Source: Crocosphaera watsonii WH 8501 (lineage in GTDB: Bacteria > Cyanobacteriota > Cyanobacteriia > Cyanobacteriales > Microcystaceae). From it: 64,000 nt of DNA. The position numbers were made by a program, and so were the translations under genes. The stretch is from positions 236,501 to 300,500 of the forward strand of contig NZ_AADV02000003.1 in assembly GCF_000167195.1 (NCBI RefSeq), in the 5' to 3' direction. Shown one piece after another: positions 29,169 through 40,286 of the stretch (position 1 is the stretch's first letter; each line of letters starts with the position of its first letter). Under the pieces are notes generated by a model. It was not told the origin of the DNA and did not search any database. It saw nothing but the letters and a program-made list of their open reading frames with translations.

Positions 29169-29939
29169 TCAACTTCCCAGGCTCAACAACATCAACTCAT
29201 CGGCCATTTCAAAGTTGGCGGTCACATTTTGTACGTCATCTAAAGATTCTAAGGCTTCGATTAGTTTAATAATGGACTTAGCTTGTTCATTATCCTCAAT
29301 TTCGATGAGATTATTAGGAATCCATCTTAATTCTGCTTCTGTGACGTTAAAGTGTTGCTCATTTAATGTCTGACTTAATCTATCCAAGTTAGTCATATCT
29401 GTAAAAATTTCTGCCCCCTGCTCCCCAACGTCGTCGTACAATTCGTAACTATCTGCTTCTCCTTCCATGGATGCTTCTAAGAGGGCATTTTCATCGATCG
29501 CTCCTTCTACTCTCACCACGCCTTTTTGTTCAAACATCCAACCAACACAGCCAGTTTCCCCCAAGTTACCCCCGTTTTTAGTAAATGCTGAACGTAAGTC
29601 GGCGGCGGTACGATTTCGGTTATCGGTAAAGGCTTCGATGAGAATGGCAACCCCACCAACCCCATAACCTTCGTAACGAATTTCTTCGTAAATAGTATCA
29701 TCGTTTTCGTAGGTTCCGGCACCTTTGGCGATCGCCCGTTCAATGTTCTCATTAGGAATACCGGCCGCCTTGGCTTTTTCGATGGCTGTCCGCAGTTGAA
29801 AATTCCCTGCTGGATCAGCAATACCGTGTTTAGCGGCCACGATAATAGCACGGGATAATTGAGCAAATGTTTTCCCTTTTTTAGCGTCCACTCTTTCTTT
29901 TTGGCGTTTAATATTTGCCCATTTACTATGTCCTGCCAT
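29169..29939 (-). CDS. yebC: YebC/PmpR/TACO1-family protein
   Basis: The 256-residue protein starts MAGHSKWANIKRQKERVDAK and keeps the family motifs AAKHGIADPAGNFQLRTAIE, GIPNENIERAIAKG, YEGYGVGGVAILIEAFTDN and GGNLGETGCVGWMFEQKG. The length is normal. Family members either bind DNA as regulators or aid ribosomes at proline stretches; the cyanobacterial role is not settled. It is intact and of housekeeping character. Its ATG overlaps nothing and it reads towards the IS630 remnant. Confidence 0.93.
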   Translation of the reverse strand: MAGHSKWANIKRQKERVDAKKGKTFAQLSRAIIVAAKHGIADPAGNFQLRTAIEKAKAAGIPNENIERAIAKGAGTYENDDTIYEEIRYEGYGVGGVAILIEAFTDNRNRTAADLRSAFTKNGGNLGETGCVGWMFEQKGVVRVEGAIDENALLEASMEGEADSYELYDDVGEQGAEIFTDMTNLDRLSQTLNEQHFNVTEAELRWIPNNLIEIEDNEQAKSIIKLIEALESLDDVQNVTANFEMADELMLLSLGS

Positions 29940-29981
29940 AACAATATTTTTAATAACTATCTCTGTTGCATTATACCTTAT

Positions 29982-31451
29982 TTAGAGTTCATATTGCTCT
30001 TGAATCCATAGGAATTTATGACTTGCCTCTTCTGCATTTTGAGCAATTTTAGCAAATTCCATAAATCGCCTCAACTCTTTTCTTAATAAGTTTCGTTCCA
30101 CTTCCCAGGTAGCTCTATCTAAGTCTGGAGGCATGACTATCATATCATAAATTATCGCTTGTTTTTTCTGAGGAGAAGGTCGTAATACTCGTCCTCTTCT
30201 TTGAATAAACTGATGGGGGTTGCCACTACTAGCTAAGATAACAGCTTGTTCAATTTCTGGAATGTCTATTCCTTCATCTAAACAACGAATAGACACTAAT
30301 CCTTGTAAGTCTCCTGCTTTAAATTGTTGACGAATTGTCTCCCTTTCTTCTAGGGTATTTTCTGCGGTATAAGTATTAACTCTATAACCTAATTCTTTAC
30401 CTAAAATACGAGTCACTGCTGCGATCTGTTTTTGATAATTTTTTGGCTCATTTTCTAAATAACCATCCCCACAATAAAAAAGAGTATATTTCGTTTCTAA
30501 ACGTTTTTTCATCAATTCTCTTAGTGCTGTTAATTTATTCTCGGCTACTCCGATTAAACGAGACCTTTGAATTAATAATGATGTTAAGTTATCATTATTT
30601 TTAAAATTCTCATTTTTTCCTAACGCTCAACCAATACGTTGAGTTAATTTAGCATAATTAAAGGCTTCTGATTCTGTTAATTTTACAAAAATCGGGTAGT
30701 ATAAATAAGGAACTAATGCTTGTTTTTTAATTGCATCAGCCAAGGTAAATTCTGGTTTTATTACTTGTCCAAAATAGTCTAATAACGCATCGGTTCCTTC
30801 TTCATCAAAATATCTTTCTGGAGTAGCAGATAAAGCTAATCTTAAACCAATGTTACGGTGTAAACTACTTTCTAAACGGGGGGAACCTAAGTGATGTGCC
30901 TCATCCCCAACAATTAAGGTTTTCTCAGGGAAAAATCTTATTTGTGCTTGAAATCCTTGATTAATCAGAGTAGAATTCGTAGTGATTATAGTTAGAAAAG
31001 GTTGTTGATTAGACTGAATATTATAGAGTTCTGTTGATAGTTCACTTTACCAGTTATAAACACTTTCAAAAGCTAAAATTGGATTCAAATTAAACTTTAT
31101 ACATTCCTTTTGCCACTGTACAACTAAATGACGGTAGGGACAAATAATTAATAATACTTGAAGTTTGATTTTGTCGTATAATTCTGTAGCAATAGCTAAA
31201 GCCGTAATAGTTTTTCCGCTTCCTGTTGCCATTTTCAATGTTCCTCTCCCCTTATTTTTAAACCAGTTAATAACTGCTTCTTGTTGATAATCTCGTAGTC
31301 TTATAGTTTGGGGCGTTTGCGGGGTAGCTTGAGGAAATAGTTGATAACTCTTGTTCTTTTCTCTTACTCGATTATGAGAAAATTTTTGTTGATAATCTTT
31401 AATTAGTTGATGCCAATCAATGGTTAAATTAATTTGATTATATTCATCCAT
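29982..31451 (-). pseudogene. DEAD/DEAH-type helicase (SSL2/restriction-like) with two in-frame stops
   Basis: One frame of 490 codons runs from 31451 to 29982 with TAA at 31047-31049 and TGA at 30627-30629 and no frameshift. Visible helicase motifs are LRDYQQEAVINWF (Q-like), MATGSGKTITALA (motif I), LIVGDEAHHLGSP (DEAH), LALSATPERYF (SAT-like), GLVSIRCLDEGIDIPE and QFIQRRGRVLRPSP (motif VI). The stops lie in SVYNW-stop-SELSTELYN (fits CAA to TAA) and TQRIG-stop-ALGKNE. The family unwinds DNA and often partners restriction or defence systems. No nuclease partner is beside it. The C-terminal piece keeps motifs V and VI and could be translated alone, but would lack ATP binding. Confidence 0.88.
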
Positions 31452-31541
31452 TAGCTTTAATTTTTTCTTATATAAATTATCATAGAGATGCTATTCATAG
31501 CGTCTCTATCTATTCCTTATACTAATAGTAACTTAGAAAAG

Positions 31542-32846
31542 TTATACATCTTTATGGGTAAAAGGTTTGGCATTTTCACCAGCATAAGTGGCTGCAATAT
31601 GACCATTTCCTATTACTTGATATTTATAGGTAACTAACCCTTCTAACCCCACAGGACCTCTAGGGGGCATTTTTTGGGTGCTAATGCCAACTTCTGCCCC
31701 AAAACCGTAGCGAAAACCGTCTGCAAATCTAGTTGAACAGTTATGATAAACTCCGGCAGCATCCACTTGATTCATAAATATTTCTGCGCTATTTTTATCT
31801 TCTGTAATAATAGCATCGGTGTGTTTTGACCCATAAGTATTAATATGATTAATGGCTGCTTCTAAGGAGTCTACAACCTTAATAGATAAGATTAAATCAC
31901 TGTATTCTGTCTTCCAGTCTTCTTCCGTTGCCGCTTCAATATCAAGGTAAGTTTGAGTTAATTGATCCCCTTTTAGTTGAACTTCATGGGAGGTCAAACC
32001 TTGAGCAATTTTCGGTAAAAATTCCCTAGCAATATCTTGATGAATTAATAATGTTTCGATAGCATTACAAGCAGCAGGATATTGAGTTTTGGCATCCACG
32101 GCAACAGCAATAGCTGTGTCTAATTCCGCTTCTTTATCAACATATAAGTGACAAATTCCATCGGCATGACCCAACACAGGAATATTAGTATTTTGTTGAA
32201 TAAATCTCACAAATTCATTGGATCCTCTGGGAATAATTAAGTCAATATATTCATCTAATTCTAATAAGTTTCTAATTTCTTCACGGGTAGTTAATAACTG
32301 TACTGTATCAGGACTGACTTTAGTTTTACTTAAAGCTTCTCTGATTATTTTAACTAAGGTTTTACAAGAGTTTAATGCTTCTTTCCCTCCTTTTAAAATA
32401 ACTCCATTTCCGGATTTTATAGCTAAACTTGTAATCTGAATTAAGGCTTCGGGACGGGCTTCAAAAATGATTCCCAATACCCCCAAAGGACAACTAAGCC
32501 GTTTTAATATTAAACCTTCGTCTAATTCTCTATGAATGGAAATATGACCTACAGGATCGCTTAAATTAATAACATCTCTAACTCCTTTTATGGTAGCTTC
32601 TAGTTTGGTTTTACCTAGTTTTAAACGGTTATATAAAGGTCTAGAAATTCCTTCTTTTTCTGCAATTTCACAATCTATTTCATTGGCTTTAATAATATCG
32701 GCTGAAGCGTTTTCTAATGCCGTAGCGATCGCTTCTATTGCTTGGTTGCGATCGCCTGTGGAAAGTCCCCCTAATTTTCTTGCTGCTTGAGAGGTTTTCT
32801 CGGCAGTTTCTTTTAATAATAATGATTGAGAAGAATTAACTATCAT
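31542..32846 (-). CDS. proA: Gamma-glutamyl phosphate reductase
   Basis: The 434-residue enzyme reduces gamma-glutamyl phosphate to glutamate semialdehyde with NADPH, the second step of proline synthesis. Family features include [34 protein letters not shown], the catalytic cysteine in [35 protein letters not shown], and a C-terminal tail after [19 protein letters not shown] four codons upstream is open, but ATG at 32846 is the more likely start. It stands alone, with proB not in view. It is intact. Confidence 0.95.
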   Translation of the reverse strand: MIVNSSQSLLLKETAEKTSQAARKLGGLSTGDRNQAIEAIATALENASADIIKANEIDCEIAEKEGISRPLYNRLKLGKTKLEATIKGVRDVINLSDPVGHISIHRELDEGLILKRLSCPLGVLGIIFEARPEALIQITSLAIKSGNGVILKGGKEALNSCKTLVKIIREALSKTKVSPDTVQLLTTREEIRNLLELDEYIDLIIPRGSNEFVRFIQQNTNIPVLGHADGICHLYVDKEAELDTAIAVAVDAKTQYPAACNAIETLLIHQDIAREFLPKIAQGLTSHEVQLKGDQLTQTYLDIEAATEEDWKTEYSDLILSIKVVDSLEAAINHINTYGSKHTDAIITEDKNSAEIFMNQVDAAGVYHNCSTRFADGFRYGFGAEVGISTQKMPPRGPVGLEGLVTYKYQVIGNGHIAATYAGENAKPFTHKDV

Positions 32847-32979
32847 TGCTAATAACAATCTTAATTTTCTAGAAGATTTATATTATACCAAACTATCTAC
32901 AAAAAATATTATTCCTCAGATATTCTTAAGATTTTTTCTAGTTTATTGATGCAATTTAACAAAAAATAAGTTCAATCAC

Positions 32980-33366
32980 TTATTTTATTTTCTCATTATA
33001 GTTAGGATTGAATATTTTTTTATATTGTAAACTGGTTGCTCCGAAGTTAATTAATAATCCCACAGAAAAATCATAAGCAACCACATAATTTTTAGCTTGG
33101 GCAAGATGAACATTTTCTAAATTAATTACAGCTTTGAGTTCAACTATAATTTTATTTTCCACAACAAAATCAGCCCTTCTTGTTCCTACGTGGATACCTT
33201 CATAATAGATAGGTTGTTCTTTTTCCCTCTCAAAGGTTAAACCAACTTTTTGCAGTTCAATGGCTAAACATCTCTGATAGATAACTTCTTGAAACCCATT
33301 ACCTAACGTATTATGAATTTTCATAGAGCAACCAATTACTTTATAGGTTATATCTTCGAGTTTCAT
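32980..33366 (-). CDS. GxxExxY-family protein (PD-(D/E)XK-like)
   Basis: This 128-residue protein carries the family signature GNGFQEVIY (GxxExxY). The core ADFVVENKIIVELKAV matches the D-x(n)-E-x-K motif of restriction-like nucleases, and QAKNYVVAYDFSVGLLINFG is the typical C-terminal strand. The family is common in cyanobacteria and often multi-copy. Its role is not established; nuclease activity is inferred from the fold. It is complete, with a normal start. Confidence 0.85.
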   Translation of the reverse strand: MKLEDITYKVIGCSMKIHNTLGNGFQEVIYQRCLAIELQKVGLTFEREKEQPIYYEGIHVGTRRADFVVENKIIVELKAVINLENVHLAQAKNYVVAYDFSVGLLINFGATSLQYKKIFNPNYNEKIK

Positions 33367-34335
33367 TTATTTATTATAAACGTGATGGTGTTGGGAAAAA
33401 ACCTTATTAATCGTCAGTATCAGGATTATACAAGATTAGGGGATTGTCAGTATTTTTTTCTTTTCAACTTTCTGGGAAAGATAAATGTAATTAATATAGT
33501 CATAACCCTATCCTGTAAATCTTATCATCCTCCAAAATCCTGATGCTGACGATGGGGAATGATGAAATAGAGGATATCTGTAACCTACCCACGCATTCCG
33601 CTACGCTTCATAAATTTTGTCGGTTTTATTTTTTTATAAAGACTCAAAGTTAGCGGTAAACCCAGGAAACTTAGTACAATCATCTATAAAAGTTTCAACA
33701 TCACTAATGTCCTCCATTTTATAACCCATGATTCTCGTCCCATCAGGCATTTTCTGAGAACCTATCAATTCCGCTTCATAATTTTCTGTCATGGCTTTAA
33801 AATCAGCGCCAGACTTTTTCCAATCATCTCCACTACAACGAATATTAACTCACCACATAATAAAATTAGTCTTAATTAACAACTAAATATTTTATCATAT
33901 AATTAAACGAATAAATTTTAATATTTCCCTTTATTTCCCTAATTTTCCACTTTATGAAAACAGTTTTCTATTAGTTAATTGGTTAATTTCTCCTTTTTAT
34001 GGGACTGAAGTATTAGGATTAAGCAGCTAAACTAAGATCAAAGGCAAAACGCAGTCACAAATAGACATCAACCTACTGCCTTTGTCCGACATCTACACTC
34101 TGTTTTTGCAAAGCGTTTTCTTAGACAGTTTTAGGTGTGAGGGGTCATTGTTTTCAGGGAGGAGTTGGCGTTGGTGATAGCCATATCACCTCTCCTCTTT
34201 TTCTTCTGAAACATGAGCTTAATTATTGACCCAAATTCAAGTAAAAAATGAAAAAAATACCAGGACTTTGTGTTTTTCGTTCTTTGATATTTTATGAAGT
34301 TGCTATATCTTTGATCTTGATGGCCTTGTTATAAA
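33367..34335. other. Long intergenic region with one short ORF remnant
   Basis: Apart from the short reverse frame at 33634-33858, nothing coding is seen in ~970 bp. Several short GC-rich patches occur, such as GGAGGAGTTGGCG near 34160 facing CACCTCTCCTC. No tRNA or known RNA motif was recognised. Confidence 0.4.
33634..33858 (-). pseudogene. Small conserved-looking protein fragment
   Basis: The reverse frame reads VNIRCSGDDWKKSGADFKAM, then TENYEAELIGSQKMPDGTRI and DISDVETFIDDCTKFPGF, before a TAA at 33634. An ATG-TGG-TGA lies just upstream at 33858, so the apparent start is cut by an in-frame TGA. The text is protein-like (good amphipathic pattern, no low complexity), but I do not recognise the family. 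It could be a ~73-residue protein with a nonsense third codon. Confidence 0.35.
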
Positions 34336-35628
34336 TTATTTAGACAGTGGATATCCTTTCCGTTTAAACAGCAAACTAGCCACTATAATGCCCATAATAG
34401 CGAGGAAAGCCATAAAATAAAAGACAATATTATAGGAGCCAAAGCTATCGCGGATTTGTCCTGTGAATAACGTACCCACTAAACCACCGACTCCATAGGC
34501 CGTAAAAACGATACCGTAGTTTTGAGCATATTGATCAGGATTAAAAAAGCGGAGAGTAGTTGTAGGTGCAATGGCTAACCAACCCCCTAAACAAAACCAA
34601 AAGAGACAAAAAGCGATTAAATAGGTGGCGACTTGTCCAACCTGTGCATTAATCATCAAAATACAACCAATAAGGGCTAAGGTGTAAGCACCGATGGCAA
34701 CATGGTGAGGTTTAAAGCGATCGCTCAACCAACCAAAGAGAGGGCGACTAATTCCATTAAATAGGGCAAATAAAGAAACACTACTAGCTGCAACACTGGG
34801 TTTTATCTGTATCATTTCTTCCCCCACAGGACTAGAAATACCAATGGCACTTAAGCCAATTAAAGTCCCAATAGCATAACAAATCCATAAGCCATAAAAC
34901 GACTGACTTTTCCATAAATGGCTAGGATATGCCTGATTAGTTGCCTTATCTGTACTTGTCGTGGTTGTTAAAGGTTGCCAATGGTTGGGGGGAAATTTCA
35001 TCGGGATGGCCACAATAACAATAACCACGGTTAAAATAATGCCTAAAATGCGTAATGTCGGTCTAACAGTATAGGTTTCGATTAAAAAATTGGCTAAAGG
35101 GGCAGTTATCAGGGGAGAAAGCCCAAATCCGATAATTGTTAAGCCAACGGCTAACCCTTTTCGATCAGGGAACCACCGAGCGATGACGGCCATCGGCACA
35201 CCATAAGCAATACCTACACCAGTACCAGCGATCACACCGTAGGTTAAAATCATGACCACGATATTACTAGCAAAACTAGAGAGAATATAGCCTAAGCCCA
35301 CGATAATCCCCCCAATAACCTTCATTAAGCGAGTCCCAAGGCGAGGTATAAAATATCCTGCGATCGGCATTAATAACGCATAAAAAACCAGGGCAAAGGT
35401 ATACGGTAAAAGACTTTCGGTTGCACCAACTTGTAACGCTACTTCTAAGGGAGTTCTAAAAACACTCCAAGAATACACCGTTCCCAGACAGAGTAGGATA
35501 GTCATCCCTAGAGGAATTAATAACCATCTTCCTTGTTGAGCAGGAAGCCCTAGCACTCGTAATTGTGCTTGATTATGGGTATTATCGATCCTTGACCCCT
35601 TAAATTGTAACCGTTGTCGATTATCCAT
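34336..35628 (-). CDS. MFS carrier, OFA (oxalate/formate antiporter)-type family
   Basis: The 430-residue, twelve-helix transporter has LLIPLGMTILLCLGTVYSWS in helix 1, typical of the OFA family. The MFS loop RWFPDRKGLAVGLTIIGFG lies between helices 4 and 5, and FGWLSDRFKPHHVAIG is the second half signature. The substrate is probably a small monocarboxylate or dicarboxylate, but this cannot be read. Its start overlaps the stop of carA (TAATG), so the two are probably co-transcribed and coupled. It is complete. Confidence 0.85.
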   Translation of the reverse strand: MDNRQRLQFKGSRIDNTHNQAQLRVLGLPAQQGRWLLIPLGMTILLCLGTVYSWSVFRTPLEVALQVGATESLLPYTFALVFYALLMPIAGYFIPRLGTRLMKVIGGIIVGLGYILSSFASNIVVMILTYGVIAGTGVGIAYGVPMAVIARWFPDRKGLAVGLTIIGFGLSPLITAPLANFLIETYTVRPTLRILGIILTVVIVIVAIPMKFPPNHWQPLTTTTSTDKATNQAYPSHLWKSQSFYGLWICYAIGTLIGLSAIGISSPVGEEMIQIKPSVAASSVSLFALFNGISRPLFGWLSDRFKPHHVAIGAYTLALIGCILMINAQVGQVATYLIAFCLFWFCLGGWLAIAPTTTLRFFNPDQYAQNYGIVFTAYGVGGLVGTLFTGQIRDSFGSYNIVFYFMAFLAIMGIIVASLLFKRKGYPLSK

Positions 35629-36779
35629 TATTGCCCCTTATTTTCCTTCATCAAATTAACAAACTTCTCAAATAAATAGTCTGCATCGTGGGGACCGGGA
35701 CTAGCTTCGGGATGGTATTGTACGGAGAAGAAAGGTAAATTTTTATGGGATAAACCAGCCACTGTGCGATCGTTGAGATTAAGATGGGTAATTTCCACCT
35801 CTGCATCTAAGGACTTTTCCGTTACCGCAAAACCATGATTTTGACTGGTAATTTCCACCTTTTCTTTTAGCCCACAGGGTTGATTTAAACCTCGATGGCC
35901 AAACTTTAACTTAAAGGTTTCCGCTCCCAAAGATAGCCCTAAAATTTGGTGTCCCATACAAATGCCAAAGGTGGGTTTTCCTTGTTCAATTAAAGCTTTA
36001 ACCGTACTCACCCCTTCTGTTACGGCAGAAGGATCTCCCGGACCATTGGATAAGAAAATACCATCAGGGTTGTACTTTAAAATGTCTTCAGGAGGAGTAT
36101 CAGCAGGAACCACAATAATTTTGCAGCCATAACTAGCTAAGCGTCGTAAAATGTTGCGCTTGACCCCAAAATCAATGGCCACTACCGTTAAACCTTCTTG
36201 AGAAGTCTCACCGTTGTTAGTATTAAAGTTCCAATGACTATCCGTGGGGGTTGACCATTCATAGATTTCCCTGGTTGTGACTTCCTTAACCAGATTTAAT
36301 CCTGCCATAGAAGGGGCTGATTGGACTTGACGCAAGAGTTCGCCTTTGTCCAAGGTTTCTGTAGAGATAATCCCATTTATCGCCCCCACAGAACGAATTT
36401 TACGGGTTAATGCCCTGGTATCGATGCCATAAATACCGATAATATTATGACGAATTAAATAGTCAGGTAAAGATTCAGTCGATCGCCAATTACTAGGACG
36501 ATAAGTTATGTTACGAGCGATCACCCCTTTAACCTGGGGTTTTTCAGATTCTTCATCATCGGGGTTAACCCCTGTATTACCCAACTCAGGATAGGTAAAG
36601 GTCACAATCTGGCCACAATAACTGGGATCTGTCAAAACTTCTTGATATCCTGTCATTCCTGTGTTAAATACTACCTCTCCCACCGTTGTTCCTTTCGCAC
36701 CGAAGGATAACCCTTCAAAAGTTGTTCCGTCAGCTAACACTAATAAAGCGGGTTGACCCTTTGCCATTGCCATAATCAT
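35628..36779 (-). CDS. carA: Carbamoyl-phosphate synthase small (glutaminase) subunit
   Basis: The 383-residue subunit hydrolyses glutamine and feeds ammonia to CarB for arginine and pyrimidine synthesis. The N-terminal domain has [20 protein letters not shown]. The class I glutaminase triad is visible as Cys in [16 protein letters not shown] and His/Glu in [16 protein letters not shown]. The ATG choices MIMAMAK are closely spaced; the second or third ATG is as likely as the first. It overlaps the MFS gene downstream by one base. Confidence 0.95.
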   Translation of the reverse strand: MIMAMAKGQPALLVLADGTTFEGLSFGAKGTTVGEVVFNTGMTGYQEVLTDPSYCGQIVTFTYPELGNTGVNPDDEESEKPQVKGVIARNITYRPSNWRSTESLPDYLIRHNIIGIYGIDTRALTRKIRSVGAINGIISTETLDKGELLRQVQSAPSMAGLNLVKEVTTREIYEWSTPTDSHWNFNTNNGETSQEGLTVVAIDFGVKRNILRRLASYGCKIIVVPADTPPEDILKYNPDGIFLSNGPGDPSAVTEGVSTVKALIEQGKPTFGICMGHQILGLSLGAETFKLKFGHRGLNQPCGLKEKVEITSQNHGFAVTEKSLDAEVEITHLNLNDRTVAGLSHKNLPFFSVQYHPEASPGPHDADYLFEKFVNLMKENKGQ

Positions 36780-36970
36780 TAAGTTTTTGATAATAAGAAG
36801 GGATGAAACCTAGCGGTTAAGGATAAACTAGATCAGACAATCAATTAAATCCTGATGTCCTAGCCATCTGTTGAGAATCAATTTAACCCTAAGTTACTGG
36901 GGATAATTCTAGCAGATGTATCTGAGGTGTTAAGGTAGATTTAGGCTGCCAAAAAGGTAGGTATAATCCC

Positions 36971-37864
36971 ATGAGTCCCAAGAAATTAACCAGCGACGAC
37001 AAACAAGAAATTCTTAATCTTTATCGTCAAACTCCAGAAACCACTTCTACCTTAGCTGACCGTTACGGGGTCAGTAGTTCCACCATTAGTCGTTTTTTGA
37101 AGAGTACCCTCTCTGATATGGAGTATGAGGATTTAATTCAACAGAAACGCTTAGCTAGAACTAATAAACCTCAAACAGACTCAGAAAATAAGGTAAAACA
37201 GACCCCCAAGCAGGTCAAACCAATTATCAAGGAAACTCCTGCTATCTCTGAACCAATTTCAGAAATAACAAAACCTGTGGAGTCTTCTGTTGAAAGTCCC
37301 CCCCAGAAATCTGCCTCAAAACCATCACGGGTCAAAGTTCACAAAGAAATTCCTGTTGTGGTTTCTCAAGAAGAGGATGAGGATAGCGAAGTCGAAGAGT
37401 TAGAAGAGATTGATGTTGTAGCTGTGGGGGAAATGCTAGGAGAAGAGTTAGAAGATAGTGATGATGATTGGGATGAGGAAGAAGACGAAGACGAAGAGGA
37501 AGACGAAGAAGATTATAACGATTCCTTGTCTACTCCCAGGGATATTCAAGTTTTACCCTTATCCGCAGCCACTTTCCCCAAAACCTGCTATCTTGTCATC
37601 GATCGCTCTGCTGAATTGATAGCCAAACCATTAAAAGAGTTTGCCCATCTTGGTCAAATTCCTGTAGGTGAAGTGCAACAGAGAACCCTACCCATTTTCG
37701 ATAATCATCGGGTTGCTCGTCGTTTTTCTAATCGTTCTCAACGGGTGATCAAGGTTCCTGATGGTCGTCTTCTCTATAAAACCTGTTATCATCTACAAGC
37801 TAAAGGGATCACTCGTCTCCTCATGGATGGTCAAATTTATTCTTTAGTTCCCAGTTCAGACTGA
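36971..37864 (+). CDS. HTH protein with acidic middle, cyanobacterial conserved type
   Basis: This 297-residue protein begins MSPKKLTSDDKQEILNLYRQ, then ADRYGVSSSTISRFLKS, a Hin/transposase-like helix-turn-helix. A Glu/Asp-rich low-complexity middle (about residues 130-180) follows. A compact C-terminal domain holds FPKTCYLVIDRSAELIAKP and GRLLYKTCYHLQAKGITRLL. It is probably a DNA-binding cyanobacterial protein of unknown role. It is intact and single, diverging from carA with a ~190-bp gap. No enzyme motif is visible. Confidence 0.65.
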   Translation: MSPKKLTSDDKQEILNLYRQTPETTSTLADRYGVSSSTISRFLKSTLSDMEYEDLIQQKRLARTNKPQTDSENKVKQTPKQVKPIIKETPAISEPISEITKPVESSVESPPQKSASKPSRVKVHKEIPVVVSQEEDEDSEVEELEEIDVVAVGEMLGEELEDSDDDWDEEEDEDEEEDEEDYNDSLSTPRDIQVLPLSAATFPKTCYLVIDRSAELIAKPLKEFAHLGQIPVGEVQQRTLPIFDNHRVARRFSNRSQRVIKVPDGRLLYKTCYHLQAKGITRLLMDGQIYSLVPSSD

Positions 37865-38232
37865 TGCTAGAAAAACCTCGCCATCACAAGTAAATCCATA
37901 GAGGAATGGCGACCTTTTCCTCCCTCTCGATGGATTAAAATCTATCTTATCTTTGAGGTAGAAAGGTGAAAAATTAGATGTTAGTACGGAGAATTAGATA
38001 AAATACTTTACAAAACCATGTAAGTAAAACTAAATAACATAAATAACAAATAAGTTTTTTAACAAATGGGATTAGGTCACACTAATTCTGTTTTCTGGGG
38101 AGTAAAATAAGACATACGAACACTTTTATGCTCTTATCCCAATAGGATAAGTATCTGAGGTTCCATCAATCAAGGCATTACGGTTTACTGCCTTCTTGTA
38201 AATTCCCATCTTTGAGTGTGTCTAACCCCATT
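37865..38232. other. Intergenic region, no gene seen
   Basis: No coding frame is supported. A short stem-loop, CTTATCCCAATAGGATAAG, lies near 38133-38151, upstream of the pentapeptide gene, and might act in regulation or be chance. Confidence 0.35.
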
Positions 38233-39153
38233 ATGAATATTAGTCACCTACTACGACAGTATGAACAGGGCCACCGAGACTTCCCAGAGCTTAATTTGGC
38301 TGGGGTTGATTTATCTAAGGTTATGTTGATTTCCGTAAATTTGACGAAGTCAAACCTAATGGGAATTAACTTTAGTCGTGGATTTCTTACTAAATCTAAT
38401 TTAAGCCAAGCTAGTTTGAATTGGGGAGATTTAACCTACGCTAAAATGAGTGAATCTCAACTGATTGAAACAGATTTGACGAAAGCCAATTTAACCGGGG
38501 CTTTTATGGTTAAATCCGTTTTAAGATCAGCAAAATTGAGCGGGGCTAATTTATCTTATAGTAATTTACGGGGTGCTAATTTATCTGATGCCAATTGTTG
38601 TGGGGCTAATCTTCAGGAAATTAACCTCAGAGAAGCCAATCTAACAGGGGTTAATTTTAATTGGGCTAATCTATCTAAAGCTCGTCTTAGTTGTGCGGTG
38701 TTAAAGCAAGCATCATTTTTTGGTAGTAATTTAACTGACGCGTTTATTAAAGAGGCCGATCTAAGTCATACAAATTTAGAACAAGTTAATTTTCAAAATT
38801 CTCGCCTCAGCTACAGTAACCTACAAGGGGCAAATCTTCAAGGGGCAAATCTTCAAGGGGCAAAATTACGTTATATTGATTTGCGTGAAGCAAATTTACA
38901 AGGGGCTAATTTAAGAGATGCCGACTTAGAAGGTGCTGATTTAACCAATGCGATCGTTGATAATGCTGATTTCACTAACGCCACACTTAGGGATACTAAG
39001 GTAATTGGAACTCAATTAAAACCCCAAACCATCCAAAAGAATTTATCAGAATTACAACTAAAAAGAAATCCAAACTATGCAGGATCTTTTGAACTCTTAT
39101 CAACAAGTTATGCTGTTGCAGTATTTAATAAGGATAATTCTCTTTCTTGTTGA
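38233..39153 (+). CDS. Pentapeptide-repeat protein
   Basis: From ATG 38233 the 306-residue protein is mostly A(D/N)LXX repeats such as SGANLSYSNLRGANLSDANC and LQGANLQGANLQGAKL. These make a right-handed quadrilateral beta helix. An internal 18-bp repeat at 38825-38860 (CAAGGGGCAAATCTT units) shows recent slippage. A frame upstream to a TTG at 38212 is open but less likely. The function is unknown; cyanobacteria carry many. The N-terminal HLLRQYEQGHRDFPELNLAG cap is typical. Confidence 0.9.
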   Translation: MNISHLLRQYEQGHRDFPELNLAGVDLSKVMLISVNLTKSNLMGINFSRGFLTKSNLSQASLNWGDLTYAKMSESQLIETDLTKANLTGAFMVKSVLRSAKLSGANLSYSNLRGANLSDANCCGANLQEINLREANLTGVNFNWANLSKARLSCAVLKQASFFGSNLTDAFIKEADLSHTNLEQVNFQNSRLSYSNLQGANLQGANLQGAKLRYIDLREANLQGANLRDADLEGADLTNAIVDNADFTNATLRDTKVIGTQLKPQTIQKNLSELQLKRNPNYAGSFELLSTSYAVAVFNKDNSLSC

Positions 39154-39543
39154 CGTTTTTTTCTTGATATTCATCCTGTTCAACTTTTCTTAATCGTTGA
39201 GTATCATATTGATAATTAGCTGCCTCTTGTTCCCTTTGTTTATTTATTAATTCAGATTCTTCCTCAATCTTTAACAACCCATAGCACCACGTATTATCAT
39301 GAGGATACTAATAAGATCCTTTGTATACTGGGAATGACAAAGAAAAATATAAATAACCCCACAACTAATTTTTGTAATCCTATATTGGATGTGGTTTTCC
39401 TAGAGTTTTTCTGTCTGACTTAAATGTTGATTTGTTGCCAGATACTTATACAATACATACGTATTCAAAAAAAAGTCAAGGGCAATCAAAAAAAAATTAT
39501 CACCGAGAAACTGTCCCGTTACAACGTGGGTAACGGGTAAATG
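39154..39543. other. Intergenic region with a faint reverse coding trace
   Basis: On the reverse strand a frame reading YPHDNTWCYGLLKIEEESEL and QEAANYQYDTQRLRKVEQDE runs from about 39303 to 39128, but it begins after a TAG and has no start. It may be a dead gene end. Nothing else is seen. Confidence 0.3.
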
Positions 39544-40173
39544 TTAGTTAAGCAGGGCTAATTCTCCTTTGTTAATACGCCAACATCGATCAGCGATCGC
39601 CAGTAATTCATCAGGATCATGGGAAACAATTAATAAAGTCCAATGTTGCTTTAATTTAGACAAAAGCTTAGCCAACTGTTGTCGCATAGACCAATCCAAG
39701 CCTGCGGTAGGTTCATCTAGTAATAATAAATTAGGTTGACGAATTAATTGAACTGCTAAGGCTAAACGTCTTTGTTGTCCCCCACTTAAGCGATGGGGAG
39801 AGGTATTAAGAGCGATGTCTTCTAAGCCCACTTCTGTCAAGGAATTTCTAATATTTTCTGTAGTTATTTCTGGATGACCTAAGCGTAATTCTTCTAAGAC
39901 ATTACTACCGCAAAAATGCCGTTCAGGAAACTGAAAAACTAAGCCACAGAGTTGTTGTAACTCTAGAAAAGTTAATTCTTGATCACGCCAAAAAATACGT
40001 CCTTTAGTTTGCTGTGCTAACCCAGCTAAAATTTCCAATAAGGTAGTTTTTCCCGAACCACTAGGACCGACAACTAATCCTAATTCTTGTGATCCTAATT
40101 CTAAGTTTGTAGCCTTTAAAATAGGCTCGACGGTTGCAGGAGGATGATAGATAACATTTTTGAGATATAGCAT
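39544..40173 (-). CDS. ABC transporter ATP-binding protein (EcfA-like)
   Basis: The 209-residue ATPase has Walker A GPSGSGKTTLLEI, a Q-loop VFQFPERHF, signature LSGGQQRRLALAVQL, Walker B NLLLLDEPTAGLD and an H-loop LLIVSHDPDE. The Q-loop FPERHF resembles ATPases of ECF-type or cobalt transporters. It is shorter than usual but complete. No permease gene is adjacent, so the partner must be elsewhere. The start ATG is conventional. Confidence 0.88.
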   Translation of the reverse strand: MLYLKNVIYHPPATVEPILKATNLELGSQELGLVVGPSGSGKTTLLEILAGLAQQTKGRIFWRDQELTFLELQQLCGLVFQFPERHFCGSNVLEELRLGHPEITTENIRNSLTEVGLEDIALNTSPHRLSGGQQRRLALAVQLIRQPNLLLLDEPTAGLDWSMRQQLAKLLSKLKQHWTLLIVSHDPDELLAIADRCWRINKGELALLN

Positions 40174-40286
40174 TAATCCAGCAATTATTCCTAATAGTTT
40201 ATTGTTAATTGTACATTGTTGAACCTGTTCAAGTTATCAGGTAAGTTATTATAGATGATGAACAGAACTGTTAAACTCTAAGTTTT

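Noticed and set aside
39128-39303. Reverse frame with charged helical text as a gene.
   Set aside because: It follows a TAG, has no start codon and overlaps the pentapeptide gene end; kept only as a note in the gap entry.
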